Source: Opisthocomus hoazin (lineage: Eukaryota; Chordata; Aves; Opisthocomiformes; Opisthocomidae). From it: a DNA stretch of 64,000 bases. Positions 45,592 through 57,589 of the stretch are shown here, piece by piece. The position numbers and the translations under genes are program-made. How positions within the stretch are numbered: the stretch's first letter is position 1; each line of letters opens with the position of its first letter. The notes beneath the pieces are model-generated. The model did not search any database. It was not told where the DNA came from and worked only from the letters and a program-made list of their open reading frames with translations. The DNA lies in contig NC_134434.1 in the NCBI RefSeq assembly GCF_030867145.1, positions 8,742,001-8,806,000 of the forward strand, given 5' to 3'.

Positions 45592-45812
45592 GCAGCCCTG
45601 TCTCGCCGCGGAGGGACTGGCGTGACGGCAGCTCTCCCCGCTGCTGCCTGCCCACGCGCCGGCCGCTGCCGGAGCCAGAGTCCGGACGTTTCCGAGTGCG
45701 CGACGTCCCCTCGTCATGCGGTGGGGACGCTCTCGAAGCGATCTGGCGCGACGACGCCGTCGGGTTTGGTGGCGCCGCTGTCGGCTTCCGTCGCCGCAAT
45801 GAACTCTACCTT

Positions 45813-45818
45813 CATAAA
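45813..45818 (+). terminator. MRPL12: Candidate MRPL12 poly(A) signal CATAAA
   Basis: A variant hexamer about 220 bases after the stop. No AATAAA is present between MRPL12 and SLC25A10. Confidence 0.35.
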
Positions 45819-45980
45819 CGTCCTGAAAAACAAAAAAGCAACGCCGTAAAATGCTTCATCTCTCCAAAATCAGCCCCAACCCCTGCCTCTGCCTGGTTGT
45901 CCCTTGGGTTCCACACGCGGACCCCGGTACCGGTGCGGACCCCCTGCTTCCGCTCTCCTCGAGCTTCCGCGTGGTTTGAC

Positions 45981-46019
45981 CTCCCCGTTAATAACTCGCG
46001 GTTAATTATTAACGGGGAG
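45981..46019. promoter_or_regulatory. SLC25A10: Palindrome containing a perfect HNF1 site upstream of SLC25A10
   Basis: GTTAATTATTAAC at 46001-46013 is an exact match to the HNF1 consensus GTTAATNATTAAC. It sits in a 14-bp perfect inverted repeat: CTCCCCGTTAATAA at 45981-45994 and its reverse complement at 46006-46019, with an 11-base loop. A second partial HNF1-like GTTAATAAC is in the left arm. The block is an AT-rich spike in CpG-rich promoter DNA, 158 bp before the SLC25A10 ATG. Confidence 0.75.
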
Positions 46020-46102
46020 AGGCGCCTGCCGCGGTCTCCGGGGCCGGTTGCGGGGTTGGAACCAGACTCCCGGAGCCGCGGGGTCCCCGTTGCTGGTATC
46101 GA

Positions 46103-46150
46103 GGGGGCGTGTCCTGCGAGAGGGGGCGTGGTTCCGTCCGGGGGGGCGTG
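46103..46150 (+). promoter_or_regulatory. SLC25A10: Three GGGGGCGTG boxes in the SLC25A10 promoter
   Basis: GGGGGCGTG occurs at 46103-46111, 46122-46130 and 46142-46150, spaced 19 and 20 bp, ending just before the 5' part of the coding exon. These resemble Sp1/KLF sites. Confidence 0.55.
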
Positions 46151-46171
46151 GCCTCGCCCAGAGCGGCGCCG

Positions 46172-49100
46172 ATGGCGGAGCGGCGCGTGTCGCGCTGGTA
46201 CTTCGGCGGTCTCGCCTCGTGCGGGGCCGCCTGCTGCACCCACCCGCTCGATCTGCTGAAGGTGACCGGGACGGGGGGCTGGAGGGCGGCTGCGGGGACC
46301 GGCTCTGAGGGGCCGGTTCTGAGGGGCCGGGGGGCGGCTCTGAGGGGACAGGGAGCGGCTGTGGGGGGACGGATCTGCAGGGCCGGCTGCGAGGGGCCGG
46401 GGGGCGGCTGGCTGTGGGGCCGGCTCTGAGGCACCGGGGACCGGCTGTGAGGGGCCGGTTCTGAAGGGGCCGGTTCTGAGGGGCCGGGGACCGGTTCTGA
46501 GGGGACTGATCTTCAGGGCCGGCTGTGAGGGGCCGGGAAGCCGCTCTGAAGCGCCGGGGACCAGCTGTGAGGGGCTGGGGAGCGGCTGTGGGGCCGGCTC
46601 TGAGGGGACGGTTCTGAAGGGCCCGGCTCTGAGGGGCCGGGGAGCGTCTCTGAGGGACTGTGGGGCCGGCTCTGAGGGGACGGAGCTGCAGGGCCGGCTG
46701 TGAGGGGCCGGGAACCGGCTATGAGGGGCTGGGGAGCAGCTGTGGGGTCGGCTGTGAGGGGAGCGATCCGAAGGGCCGGCTTTGAGGGGCCAGGAAGCCC
46801 CGCTGAGGGGCTGGGGAGCGGCTGTGGGGGTCTGGGGAGCGGCTGTGAGGGGAGGGATCCGAAGGGCCGGCTCTGAGGGGCTGGGGAGCGGCTGTGGGGC
46901 CGGCTGTGAGGCACCGGGAACCGGATCTGCAGGGCCGGCTCTGAGGCGCCGGGCAGCCGCTGTGGGGGGCTGGGGAGCGGCTGCGGGGGGCTGCGGAGCG
47001 GCCGTGGGGCCGGCTGTGAGGCACTGGCGCCCGGCTGCGGAGGGACCGGCGCTGAGGAGACGGAGAACGGCGGCGGGAGGGGCGTTGAGGGGACGAATGG
47101 CTGCGGGGGGGCCGGGAGCGGCTGCGGGGGGCGGCTCTGAGGGGCCGGGAGCGGCCGTGGGGGGACCGAGGCTGCGAGGCCGCGGCCCTGGGCCCGGGGA
47201 GGAGGCTGGCGGCTGCGGGGCCTGGCGGCTGCGGGGCCCGGCGGGGGGAGACAGGGCCGGGGGGGCCGCGGGGACAGCGCTGAGGGGCCTAGCCCAGGGG
47301 CGGGGTCAGGTGTGGGGAGGGACACGGCTCGGGGCTGAGGGCTCTGGGGGGGCCCCCGGGGCGTGGGGGGCTCCCGGGGGTGGGGGGCTCCGGAGGGGGG
47401 GGGGGGCCGTGGAGGCCAGCCCTGCCTAGGCGCCTGCGTGCGGCACGGTGGTGGCTCCGGGGCCCGTGGTGTTGGACACGGGCCCACTGGGCCCTGTGTC
47501 CTCGGGCCAAGATGTCACCTAGGCGCCGCGGGCGGCCTGGCATCCCCGCTCCTGCACAAAGAGCGCCGCGCGCAGCCCCGCGCTGCCAGCACCCACGGAC
47601 GGGGCGAACGCCAGCGCTGCCTGGAGCCTTGTGCGCCGGCCAAGCAGTGACGAGCCTGGCAGCCGGGCCGGCTGTGGCGGGGGAGCGGGAGAGCGAGCCC
47701 GGGCCAGGCCCTGCCGTGCCGTGCCCGGGGCCTGCCCGTGGGTGAGACTCGGGACAGGCAGCCCCTTCCCACCCCACCGCATGGAGAGAGGAGAAGCTGC
47801 ACCGGGCACAGGCGCAGGAGAGGAGCCAGCGCTGGCAGGGAGATGCCACGGCCCCAGTGCTCGGCCGGTGCCCAGCAGGCCGCGTCTGCCCAGCGGAGGT
47901 GGCTGGCAGCCCGTGGGAGCTCGTGTGGGATGCCCTGGCAAGGTGCTAAGAAGGGGAATTAGTCTGGCACATGCCTCTAGGCCTGTCTCTGTCTCTGCGC
48001 CAGCATGACGGGTGTGACTTTCAGGCTGTGTCCCCACGCACTGTCCCGTGCGGGTGCATAGCCCCCGCATGCCCTGCAGCCGTGAGCAGCCCAGGCCAGC
48101 CGGCTGTATTTGCTAGAGGGTTCATGCCTGAATATTGGAACGCGGACGTGCCTTTGGCCCAGAGCTCCCCTGCAGTGGGGGCTGGTGCCAGGCGTAGGGA
48201 AGGACGAGAGGCGGGGGGCCAAGGGCACTTCACCAACCTCTGGACCTTGGCCCCGGTGGGAGGCCGCAGCCAGCCTGGCCAGAGGGTGCTCACACAGCTG
48301 CCGACCCCCCACGCCGGAGCTGCATGGCCACTGGCTGTCCACGGGCCACCTGCCCTGCGGCAGTGCCCACAGCGCTGGCCAGCCCCGCTGCTGCCCGCCT
48401 GCCTGCCCGCTCCCTCTGCCCCAGCTGCCCGGCAGCTGCTCACCCGGCTCCCCGGCACGCCCTGAGCTCCGGTCCCCAACGTCTGAAATCCGCCCACCGG
48501 GGTCAAAGGCAGGCCCCTTCCTTGCACCCTGGCTGCTGCCCTGCACGGGACACAGAGCCTGTTCCCAGCGTCCTGCTGCGTATCCCACGCCCTGGCCCTG
48601 CCGGGGCTTCTGTAACGGGAGCCAGGCCTGGTCCCCTGCCAGCGGCCCTTTGCTCTCTTCAGTTTTATCTGCCAGGGTCTTTGACCCACACGTGATCTTC
48701 ACCGTGTGGGGTCCGGTGGGTGCGCTCGGAACATGCTCCGGCACTGGCCAACGCGGCTGCCGTGTCCCAGCCAGCCCGTGCAGCCCCACTGCCGCTTCCT
48801 CTGGTGATGGTGGGCAGCACTGGGCTGCTGCGGGTGGGAGGGGAGCGCCCAGGCTGTGCCTGGCCATGGCAGGGAGCGGTTCGGAGCTGGTGAGCGGGGC
48901 TGCAGGGTTGTCTTCCTGCCTCTGCGATTCCTGTGGCTGGGGAGCAGGGGAAGTTCCTCCTGCAGGCCTGTGGCCTTGCGTGGCAAGGCTTCAGGGCAGC
49001 AGGAGGTCGTGAATTCACCAGCCCTGTCATCGTCCCTCCAAGCAAGCCTGTGCTGGTTGCTCGCTCGCTCATGTGCTTCTGGATCCTCCCCACTCCGGCG

Positions 49101-52100
49101 TGGCCTGGGGCCTTTCCTGGAGGAGCAGGCGCTGCCACTTCATCTTGGGGCGTGCTGCTGAGGCCACCGAGCTGGGCAGGCGCCTGGGAGGGACGGTGAG
49201 CTGGTGCCCCGCACTGCCCCTGCTCCTGCCAGCCTCCACCGCCCTGGTACTGCGCCCGTTTCCCGGTATGGCTTAGGTGTGGGCAGCCGGGAGCTGCCTG
49301 CAGGGAAGCTCCTGCGTGAGCTGACGAGTGGCTCTGACAAGCACTGGGAGCGGCCATCCCCGCGCTGCTGCCCTGCGCTCTCCGGGGTGGGGGGCTCCGC
49401 CGCGCCAGGCCGCTGCTCTGACGCTGCCGGACTCTGCCCCAGGTCCACCTGCAGACGCAGCAGGAGGTGAAGATGCGGATGACGGGGATGGCGATGCGTG
49501 TGATCCGCACCGACGGCTTCCTGGCTCTCTACAACGGGCTGAGCGCCTCGCTGTGCCGGCAGGTGAGCGCTGCCAGCCCGCGGGGCCAGCATGGGGGTCT
49601 TGCGGCGCTGCCCCCCGCCTCTGGCCGCTGGGCTGGGGCTGGCTGGCTGCCCGGAGCCGCGGGGGACAGGCGCGCAGCGGGACACAGCGGCTCCTCTCCC
49701 GCTCCAGATGACGTACTCCTTGACCCGCTTTGCCATCTACGAGACCGCGAGGGACCGCTTGGGCCAGGGCAGCCAGGGGCCTCCCCCCTTCTACCAGAAA
49801 GTGCTGCTGGGCGCAGTGGGAGGTGAGCGAGGGTCCCTCAGCCCCGGGCTCCCTCGGGCTGGAGGAGCCCCCTGACCCCAGCTCTGCTTTGGCCGCAGGT
49901 TTCACCGGCGGGTTCGTGGGCACCCCGGCAGACATGGTGAACGTCAGGTCAGTTGGTGCTGGGGGGGGCTGGGGGCTGGCGTGCGGCGCCAGGGGCGCGG
50001 TGGGGCCCTGCCCGTGCTTCCGTTGTCCCTCCGGACCCGCTGCCCCGCGGTCAGCGGCCCTGCGCCCCAGGGCCCCGGGCTGCTCCGCCACTCGGTGCGA
50101 TGGCCCCCGGCCCCGGCGTGGCCCCCGGTTTGGGGCTGGACGCGGCTCTGCGGCCCTTCGCAGACAGGCGATGCCGCTGGGCGCAGGGCAGCCCTGGGCC
50201 CCGGGGCTGGGGGGGCAGCGGGGCAGCGGCCCCCTCCTCACCCCGCGGTGCTCTGCCCTGCAGGATGCAGAACGACGTGAAGCAGCCGCCCGCCCTGCGG
50301 CGAAAGTGAGTGCGGGGCCGGGGGGAGCGGGGGTCCCTGGGGGGATCGGGCGGGGGCCGGGGGGAGCGGGGGGAGCGGGCGGGGCCGGGGGTCCCGGGGG
50401 GAGCGGGGCGGGGGGCGGGGGGCCGTGCGGCCGCGGGAGGGCAGCACCGCGCCGGGGTCGGGAGCGGGGCCGGGAGCGGGGCGGTGGCGGGAGCTGCGGG
50501 TGCCCGCTGGGGGCCGCGGTGCTGCCGCGGTGCGCGGGAGCCTCGGACCCTGACACCCTCCCGTCTCGCTCCCCGCAGCTACTCCCATGCCCTGGACGGC
50601 ATGTATCGCGTCCTCCGGGAAGGTGAGGCTGTGCCAGCCCGGGTGGGGGGGGCCTGCCCGCCGTGACCTCCCGGACGCCGGGCGGGAGCGGCCCGGGGGG
50701 CTCAGCCGGGGCAGGGAGGGGGGATGGGGGGTAGCCGCGGTGCCCGTGGGGCCGGGTGAGCTGAGGGTTGCCAGGGCCCAGCATCTCTGGCTGGGGCACG
50801 GGCCGGGCAGTGCCTGGCAGCCTGCCTGCGGGCTGGCGGAGAGGAGAACCTGCTGGGAGCCGCTATAAAAAGCACAGGAGGGTGGAGCAGGTGGGGAGGG
50901 GGGTGAACGGCAGCAGGAGGAGGTAGGGCTGTTCCGAAGGATTTCCTGTGGCCTGTTGGCTGTTGCATGTTTTAAGCGGTGTAGCGTGAGGACTCTGGGA
51001 CGCAGACTGGGCAGGGAAGGAGGCTCCCCGGGGGGGGGAAAGGAGTGTGAGCAATGTCCCAGGACTGTGCTGATCCCGATCTGTCTGTCCACAGAGGGCT
51101 TGAAGAAACTCTTCTCAGGAGCTACGATGGCATCCAGCCGAGGGGCCCTAGTCACCATTGGGCAGGTAGGACAGCCCTGCTGGGCAGTGGGTGCCCAGGG
51201 TGGGGACAGGAGTAGTCGCTGGCACGGCATGGAGGGGGGATGTGTCACTAATATGCCATGTCTCCACAGCTCTCCTGTTATGACCAGGCCAAGCAGCTGG
51301 TTCTTACGACTGGGTTGCTGTCAGACAACGTCTTCACTCACTTTCTGGCCAGCTTCATCGCTGTGAGCAGGGCTGGGACTGGTTTTGCCCGCAGCTTGGC
51401 TCAGGACCCCAGGCTGGGGCTCCCAGAGCTGCCTCTCAGGATGCTGACGAAGCGGGGCCGGGCACAGAGGCTCCTGTGGGGCTCCCGGCCTGGGGTCGGG
51501 CTCAGGCCGGGCTCCGGGTCTGCCCAGTGACCATGGCAGTCGCTGGCAGCTGGGTCTCCTCCGTGAGCCGCAGCTGCTGACCCCTGCTGCCTCTCCCCAG
51601 GGCGGATGCGCCACATTCCTGTGCCAGCCGCTGGACGTGCTGAAGACGCGCCTCATGAACTCCCAGGGCGAGTACCGGGTGAGTAGCCTGTGCTGCCTGC
51701 CTCGCTGCTGCCGGCCTCTGCCTCTGGCACCTCATCTCTCCCCCTCTCCTGCCAGGGCGTGACCCACTGTGCCATCGAAACTGCCAAGCTGGGACCCCTT
51801 GCCTTCTACAAGGTACCGAGCTGGGGCTGCGGGGGGTGGGCGCGTAGGCTGGAGCGTGGGCGGCTGGGCCGGGCTGGGCGCAGGGGGGAAGGTCCAGAAC
51901 AGATCTGGGGCAGGAGCCTTTGGGGCTCTGCTGCCGGCAGCCTGTGTCAGGCCTTCGTCCGCCTGTCCCTGGCTTGGCCCTGGCCTGCTGCGAGCCTTGG
52001 CCTCTTCTGGGCTTGCCGCCTGGGTCCGGGCACCGCAGCAGCTGCCGCACTGCACCCGTTGGGCTCCCAAACGGGAATGCGGGTGTGGGCAGTGCTGCTC

Positions 52101-52750
52101 GGGCACTCGGACCTTACTGACCAGCAGACACTGCTCAGCTCTTGGGCCCTGCGTGCCCAGGCTTGGTGCAGTCACCCGTATGTTCAGTCTCACTCCTGGG
52201 AGGGCCCCTGAAAAGGGGTTTCACACCCGAGGTTTCTTCCAGATGCTGCCAGTCAGGCATCTTCCCTGTCTGCTCATCTTCCCCAGGCAGCGTGCCAGCC
52301 CCTTCTGAGCCAGGGGCTGTGGGATCTGACCCGGGCTCCTACCGAGATTCTGCCTACGTAGCGGTGATGCGGCACTGATGTGTTTGGGGGCAGAGGGGTT
52401 GGTGCATGATGCTGCGATCTGTGTGCACAGCGATGGCTGCGGTGCCGCCCTCACCGCTGTGGCACTCTGCCTGCCACCACGGCCCCGGCTCCTCGGAGCT
52501 CGCGCTGCATGCCCAGCCGGCCGCTCCCCCATGCTTGCACGCTGGTGCCGCTCCCCGCGGGTTGGGCTGCTGGGCACCCCGGGCCCCGGCGGGGAAGCCC
52601 AGGGCCAGGCACATGTTGATTCTCCCCATTTTCGCTGTCCCCTTCCAGGGCTTCGTTCCTGCTGCCATCCGGCTCGTTCCTCACACCGTCCTCACCTTTG
52701 TCTTCCTGGAACAGCTGCGCAAATATTTTGGGATCAAAGTGGTCGCCTGA
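46172..52750 (+). CDS. SLC25A10: Mitochondrial dicarboxylate carrier
   Basis: Inner-membrane antiporter exchanging malate or succinate for phosphate or sulfur anions. Eleven exons: 46172-46261, 49443-49562, 49708-49822, 49899-49947, 50264-50305, 50579-50622, 51095-51165, 51270-51362, 51601-51678, 51756-51812, 52649-52750; 286 residues, human 287. The three carrier signatures are visible at the expected spacing: HPLDLLKVHLQ, TPADMVNVRMQ and QPLDVLKTRLM. Each starts one of the three tandem two-helix repeats. The C-terminus is LRKYFGIKVVA. The start MAERRVSRWYFGGLAS aligns with human MAAEARVSRWYFGGLAS. Intron 1 (3.2 kb) holds a large minisatellite. HNF1 and GC-box motifs precede the gene. Confidence 0.96.
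46290..47250. repeat. Large G-rich minisatellite in SLC25A10 intron 1
   Basis: Nearly 1 kb of imperfect units around GGCTCTGAGGGGCCGGGGAGC and GGCTGTGGGGCCGGC, with periods near 20-45 bp and higher-order duplications. The sense strand is dense in G4 runs. The minus strand gives a long Pro/Ser/Arg open frame, which is a repeat artefact. Confidence 0.85.
50300..50480. repeat. G-rich tract in SLC25A10 intron 5
   Basis: Degenerate repeats of GGGGGGAGCGGG and GGGGCCGGGGG on the sense strand. Confidence 0.65.
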
Positions 52751-53655
52751 GCAGGAGGGACGGGACCCTGCCTCGCCCCGGGGGGGTGAGCGTGCGGGTC
52801 ACCGCTGAGATCCCAGAACCTCTCTCGCCTGTCTGGGGTCAGCGCTGCTCCCCCTGCCCCTCGTCCCCACTGCCGTGCCTTGCCAGTGCCTGTGGCCAGC
52901 CCGTCCCAGACTCACTGGTCCTCTGTCACCCTGTTCTCAGCATCTCCGTTACCTCTGGGACCCTCTTGGGCCTCTTGCCCCCCTGCACTGTTGGTTTGGG
53001 GTTCTTCTTGCTGTGTTCCCACTGCCCACGAGTTCTGCCCTTGCCTCCCTCCGCCCTGTCCTGTGCGGGCCTCCGGGAGCGGAACACTGCTGTCCTGTGG
53101 GGCGGGGGGCTTGGGGGGCTGGGGGGCCAGCAACCGCGCTGCACCAGGGCAGGGGGCCGGCCTGCTCCCAGCCTCCCCTGCCCCAGCGAGGCAGCCGCAG
53201 GCTGGGCGCAGCCGGGCCCTGCGCTCCGGCCGTGCCTCTGGCCCCGCGTGCTCCGCGCTGCTTCCCAGCCTCGCCAAACACCCCCTGCTTCTGCTCGGCC
53301 AAAGCTCACCAGCGCCCGACGGCTGCTGGGCTCTTCAGGGACGGCGCCTCGTACCAATGATGACAGAGACCGGACCCCGGGGTGAGGGGCAGCCCCCTGG
53401 ACCCCTGGCCAGGCACCGGCTGATGCCCTGCCCGCCTGCACTGCCCTTGCGCGGGGCATGGCTGCCCGCTGCTCCCCTGGCACCAGGCAGTGGCGAGAGG
53501 CGGCCTCGTGGGGGGTGTCCGTCCAGCACCGCGGCCTTGACACCCCCTGCCCCTCGCACCGCCGCCGGGGCAGACCCCAGCCCCTCGCCCTGTGCAGCCC
53601 TGTGCTGGTGGCCCCGAGGGATCAAAGGACTGGAAGATCTGTGACCTGAAAGTGT

Positions 53656-53661
53656 AATAAA
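53656..53661 (+). terminator. SLC25A10: SLC25A10 poly(A) signal AATAAA
   Basis: AATAAA in GTGTAATAAACAGTGG, about 0.9 kb after the stop, preceding a GTG-rich downstream element. Confidence 0.85.
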
Positions 53662-54999
53662 CAGTGGAGCAAGCACAGGGCCTGGTGTCCTTCCGGGGGG
53701 TGGGGGCTGTGTCCCCTCCTGCTGCGGGGGGGCTCAGGCCGGGGAGCAGCGGCCGTGGAGCGAGGCTCGTCCCCTCGGCACCGCACCGGGCTGCGGTGTC
53801 CACCCCGGTCTGTGCCCGGCCCCGAGGGTGTGTGTGCCTGGCGTCCTGTGCAGCAGGGAGCTGTGGGCCGGGTGCCCGCGCCAGCGCCGCTCCGAGCTGT
53901 GCCCGCTCCCAGTGGAGCCGTGCCCCGGGCGCCGGCCGCCTCTGCCTCCTGGCGCGAGCGGCCGCCTGCATGTGGCACTAATTGGGCTCCAGCCGTGGAA
54001 CGGAGCCAGCCCGGGACAGCAGAGAGTGAAAGCTCGTCACCCTAACGAAGTCTAATGATGCTGGCGGGCACGGCTGCTTTGTTCCTGTGCCTGGCCCCGT
54101 GTCAGGGCGAGCGGACCCCGTCCTCCCCGGGGCTGGGGCTGCCTGGCCCGGGCCCGGCTGTGGTGGCTCATGCCCCAGCTGCCCCGGCACCGCTGCCTGC
54201 ACTGACGGGTGCTGCGCGGCGATGAGGGCCAGCGTTGAGCAGGAGGGCAATGGAGCCGCAGGGCCCTGCCGCGGTCCGGTGTCCCCCTGCAGATGCACAG
54301 AGCCCTGCTCAGCCCCTCGCTGGCCACCCGCAGGGACGTGCCAGCCGCAGGGATGTGCCAGCCACAGGGACGAGGGCCAGCCGCAGGGACGTTCCAGCCA
54401 GGCCCCGGGTGCCAGCCCTGCCTTCGCGGTGCCCACTCACCCTCTTCCCGCCGGCAGGCCAGTGTGTGCCGGACACAGGCCGGAGCACGGCGCGTCCGGC
54501 AGCCGCACGGTGCGGGAGCATGCTGTGTCCCTGCGCATCGAGACCGCGGGGCCTTGGGCCTGCGGGCAGCCACTCGCCGGCAGTGTGGGCACTCGCTGCA
54601 GCTGGGCAGCCCCCCGGCCTCACCCTGCCCCCTGCCAGGCCCCCTCCCGCCTGACCACCTGGGACCCTGTGCCCGTGGGGGTCCCACGGGTCACCCCGCT
54701 GCCCGCGTCAGGCAGGGCTGGGGGCTGCCGGCCCCCCCCCAGCCGCCTCCCGGCCTGGAGAGGTGCGAGGGCTGTGTGCGGGGGTACCCCGGAGTCCGAC
54801 CCCCCCCTCAGCACTGCCGAGGCACCCGGGGAGCGGGCGGCCGAGCAGGGCGGGACCCCGGCAGGGGGCTCCGCGCTGCAGCCGGCCCCGGGGCTGGGCT
54901 GGCCGGGCTCGGGGCGGGGGGGGGGGACACAAGCTCGGTGTCCCCGAGCTGCTGCCGGCCCGGTGTGACGATGTCTGCGCCGGGGGCCGGGGCCGGGGG

Positions 55000-56350
55000 G
55001 CGGCTGCTGGCATCGCCGCGGCAGGGGGGTCCTGCCGGGGCCGCGGCCCAGCCCCAGGCCAGGGGTTGCGGGGGGGGCCCGGGCTGTGTTTACTGGTTGC
55101 GCTGCGGCTGCACCGCGCGCGGCAAACCCGGACCCGCCGCCGCCAGCCGCGACCGGAGCCGGGAGGCGGCGGCAGCTCCCGGCGGGGGTTGTGTGGGTCC
55201 GCGGGGGAGGGGGGGGTTCGGCGCCCGGACGGGACCGGGGCACGGGGCTGGCCCGGGGGGGCCGGTGCCGGGAAGCCCCCGGGGACCGCAGGAGAGCCCC
55301 GAAGCCGCGCCGCATCGCTGGGGTCCCGCCGCCCCCTCCCCGGGGGACCGCGCGGCTCCCAGCGGGGGCTGCACCGGTCCCCCGCAGTCGCGGGCACCCC
55401 GCCCCGCTCCTGCAGGGGCCGGTGCGGTGCAGCTGCCCCCGCCGCTCGCCCGCCCCGTCCCCGCCGGCGAGCCGAGCCGGTGCCCGGGAGCGGGGCGGGG
55501 CGGTGGAGCCGACGGCGGGGACCGGCGGCGGGTGACGAGCGCCGGGGCCCCCTCAGCTCCCGGGCGCGGTGATGCGGGGCCGCGCGGGCAGGGCGCAGCG
55601 CCGAGCACCCGGGACCGGCGGGAGGAGCGGGGCGGGGGGCACCGGGCTGCGCCCCCGCCGCACCCCGTGCCGGCGGGAGGAGCGGGGCGGCGGGACGCGG
55701 CTCCTCGCCCGGGGTCCCTCCCCCCGCGCCGGTCCCTCCCCCCGAGCCGCCACAGCCGCCGCCGCCGCGGCTCCGCCAAAAGTTTTCGCCGGGGCGGCCG
55801 ATCCCGCCGGTCCCGGTGCGCGTCCCCGCCAGCACCGCGATGCGCCCGGGAGCGGCCGCCAGCGCAGCCCCGACAGGTACCGGGGAGCGGGGGGTGGGGG
55901 GGGGAGCGCCCGTTCCCGCGGCCCCGGGGCTCCCCGCCCGGCGGGATGCCGCCCGCCCCGCGCCTGGATGCGGGTCCGAGCATCCCCGGGGCCGCGGCTC
56001 GACCCGGAGTCCGGAGCCGTCCCGGGCGGGGCGGACCCCCTCGGCAGGGGGGTCTCGGGCGGGGGTCCCAGCTGGGCTGCGCCCGCTCCCTGCCCGCGCC
56101 GCTGCCGCTGCCGTCGCCGGGACGGGGCTCGGCGCCCGTGGGTGGTGCCGGGGCGGCTGCGAGCCCCGGGCGAGCGGTCCCAGCCGGGCTCTGGCGCGCC
56201 GGGAGCGTCTCCCCGGAGCAGCCCCTCGCCGGGTCCCGCTGCGTGGGCGCGGCGGTGCCGGCAGCTTTCGGAGGGGAGAAGCAGGGGACCCTTCCCCACC
56301 CTGCGCAGCCCCAAGCTCCGCGGGAGTCGCGGGGCCCGCTGCGAGTGCCC
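55000..56350. promoter_or_regulatory. CpG island with a possible first-exon donor
   Basis: The densest CpG stretch of the interval, with GC boxes and a GCCGCC/CCGCCG run near 55750-55780 like a 5' UTR. An in-frame ATG at 55840 is followed by a good donor, CGACAG then GTACCGG at 55877. It could be a promoter and leader exon for GCGR, 6 kb downstream, or for a non-coding RNA. No protein similarity supports coding. Confidence 0.4.
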
Positions 56351-56734
56351 TTTGTGACTCTGTCCCGAGCTCTGCTGTGTCAACACGGGGTTGGTAAATG
56401 GCTTTGTTTAACCAGGACATGTTGGGTATGTGACCTTGCCGCCCTCCTGGCTCAAGCGCATCTCCAAAGCCGCTGCCGAGATCACCTCTGCCCGGCGCCG
56501 TGCTCCCCAGCCCGGCTGCGTCCTCGAGGGAGAGCGGGGCGTGCGGGTGTCAGGCCGGCTCCCCTCGAGCCGCGGCGACTGGACGGGCAGGGCACGGGGC
56601 ATCTGCTGCTGCTGCCCAGCCCGAGCTGCCGAGCCTGCGGCCGCCCGGCACCTCGCCATGCGCCCCGTAATGCACCCGCTTCACCCCACGCAGCGCCCGG
56701 CAGCGCGTTGTGGGTGCCCTGACCCATGCCAAAT

Positions 56735-57000
56735 TCACTGGTTGCCTCTGTGATTTCCCCAGCTTTATCTGTGCATCAGCAGGAAAATGTAGGGCCCGCA
56801 GGACCCCTCCTCGGCATGTTAGTGCCGCCCCAGCTGCCAGCTCCTGTCCTTCCCACCAATCCCTGCTCCGTTCTGCACGCTGCGGTGCGGGCGTTTTTAT
56901 GTTCTGTTGCCTGGAGAGGGGAAAATAAGGCTGAATGGAGAAAAGGCAAAATGTGGATTAAAAATAGTTAATGAAAAAATGTGACCGCAAGCCCTGATCA
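56735..57000. promoter_or_regulatory. AT-rich island with a MEF2-type site
   Basis: Low-GC block with TTAAAAATAG at 56958-56967 (MEF2 consensus YTAWWWWTAR), adjacent GTTAATG (HNF1 half-site) and GGAAAATAAGG. No coding signal is seen. It is a candidate enhancer upstream of GCGR. Confidence 0.3.
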
Positions 57001-57589
57001 GCAGCGCAGGGCTGAGACCAGCCGCCGAGCGCAGCGCGGTGCACCTCGCTGTGCCAGGCAGCGGCAGCGGCAGCGGCAGGCTCTGGGCGAGCTGGGTGGC
57101 GGGGAGATGGGATGGCTGCTCTGCTCCATCCCGCTGTGCTCCTCCATTTCATCCTGCCTCGTCCTGCATCCCCCACAGCCAGACCCCCTGTCCTTGTCTG
57201 CCTACCCCAGCCCAGGGCGTTGGGGGAACTCGGCTGCAGGCGGCAGGCAGCAGCGGGCGGCTGGGCACGAGTGCCACCCTGCAGCACCGGCTGCCACCAG
57301 CACGGCCGGTGAATGGCCATGCCCAGGCGCTGCCGGTGCCCAGGGACAGGCAGGGACCCTGCCAGGACCCCCGCCAGAATGGGCAGCTGTGTGCAATGTC
57401 ACCTCGGCAGGGCAGGGTTTGAGCTGGCTCCTGGGTGAGGTACCGGGAGGGTGCCCCAGCTCCGTGGTGACCACAGCGTTCATTCGTGACCCGAGCTGCT
57501 CTGGGGAGGTGGGTGCTGAGCTCCCGGTGCAGATGTGCGTGCACACATGCCCGCCTGCACTGACCTTTTCCTAGGCTTTTCCCAGTCCT

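Noticed and set aside
46513-47487. 324-codon minus-strand Pro/Ser/Arg open frame
   Set aside because: Antisense reading of the SLC25A10 intron 1 minisatellite.
54293-56722. 809-codon plus-strand open frame
   Set aside because: GC-driven Arg/Pro/Gly/Ala composition across a CpG island, with no homology or domain.
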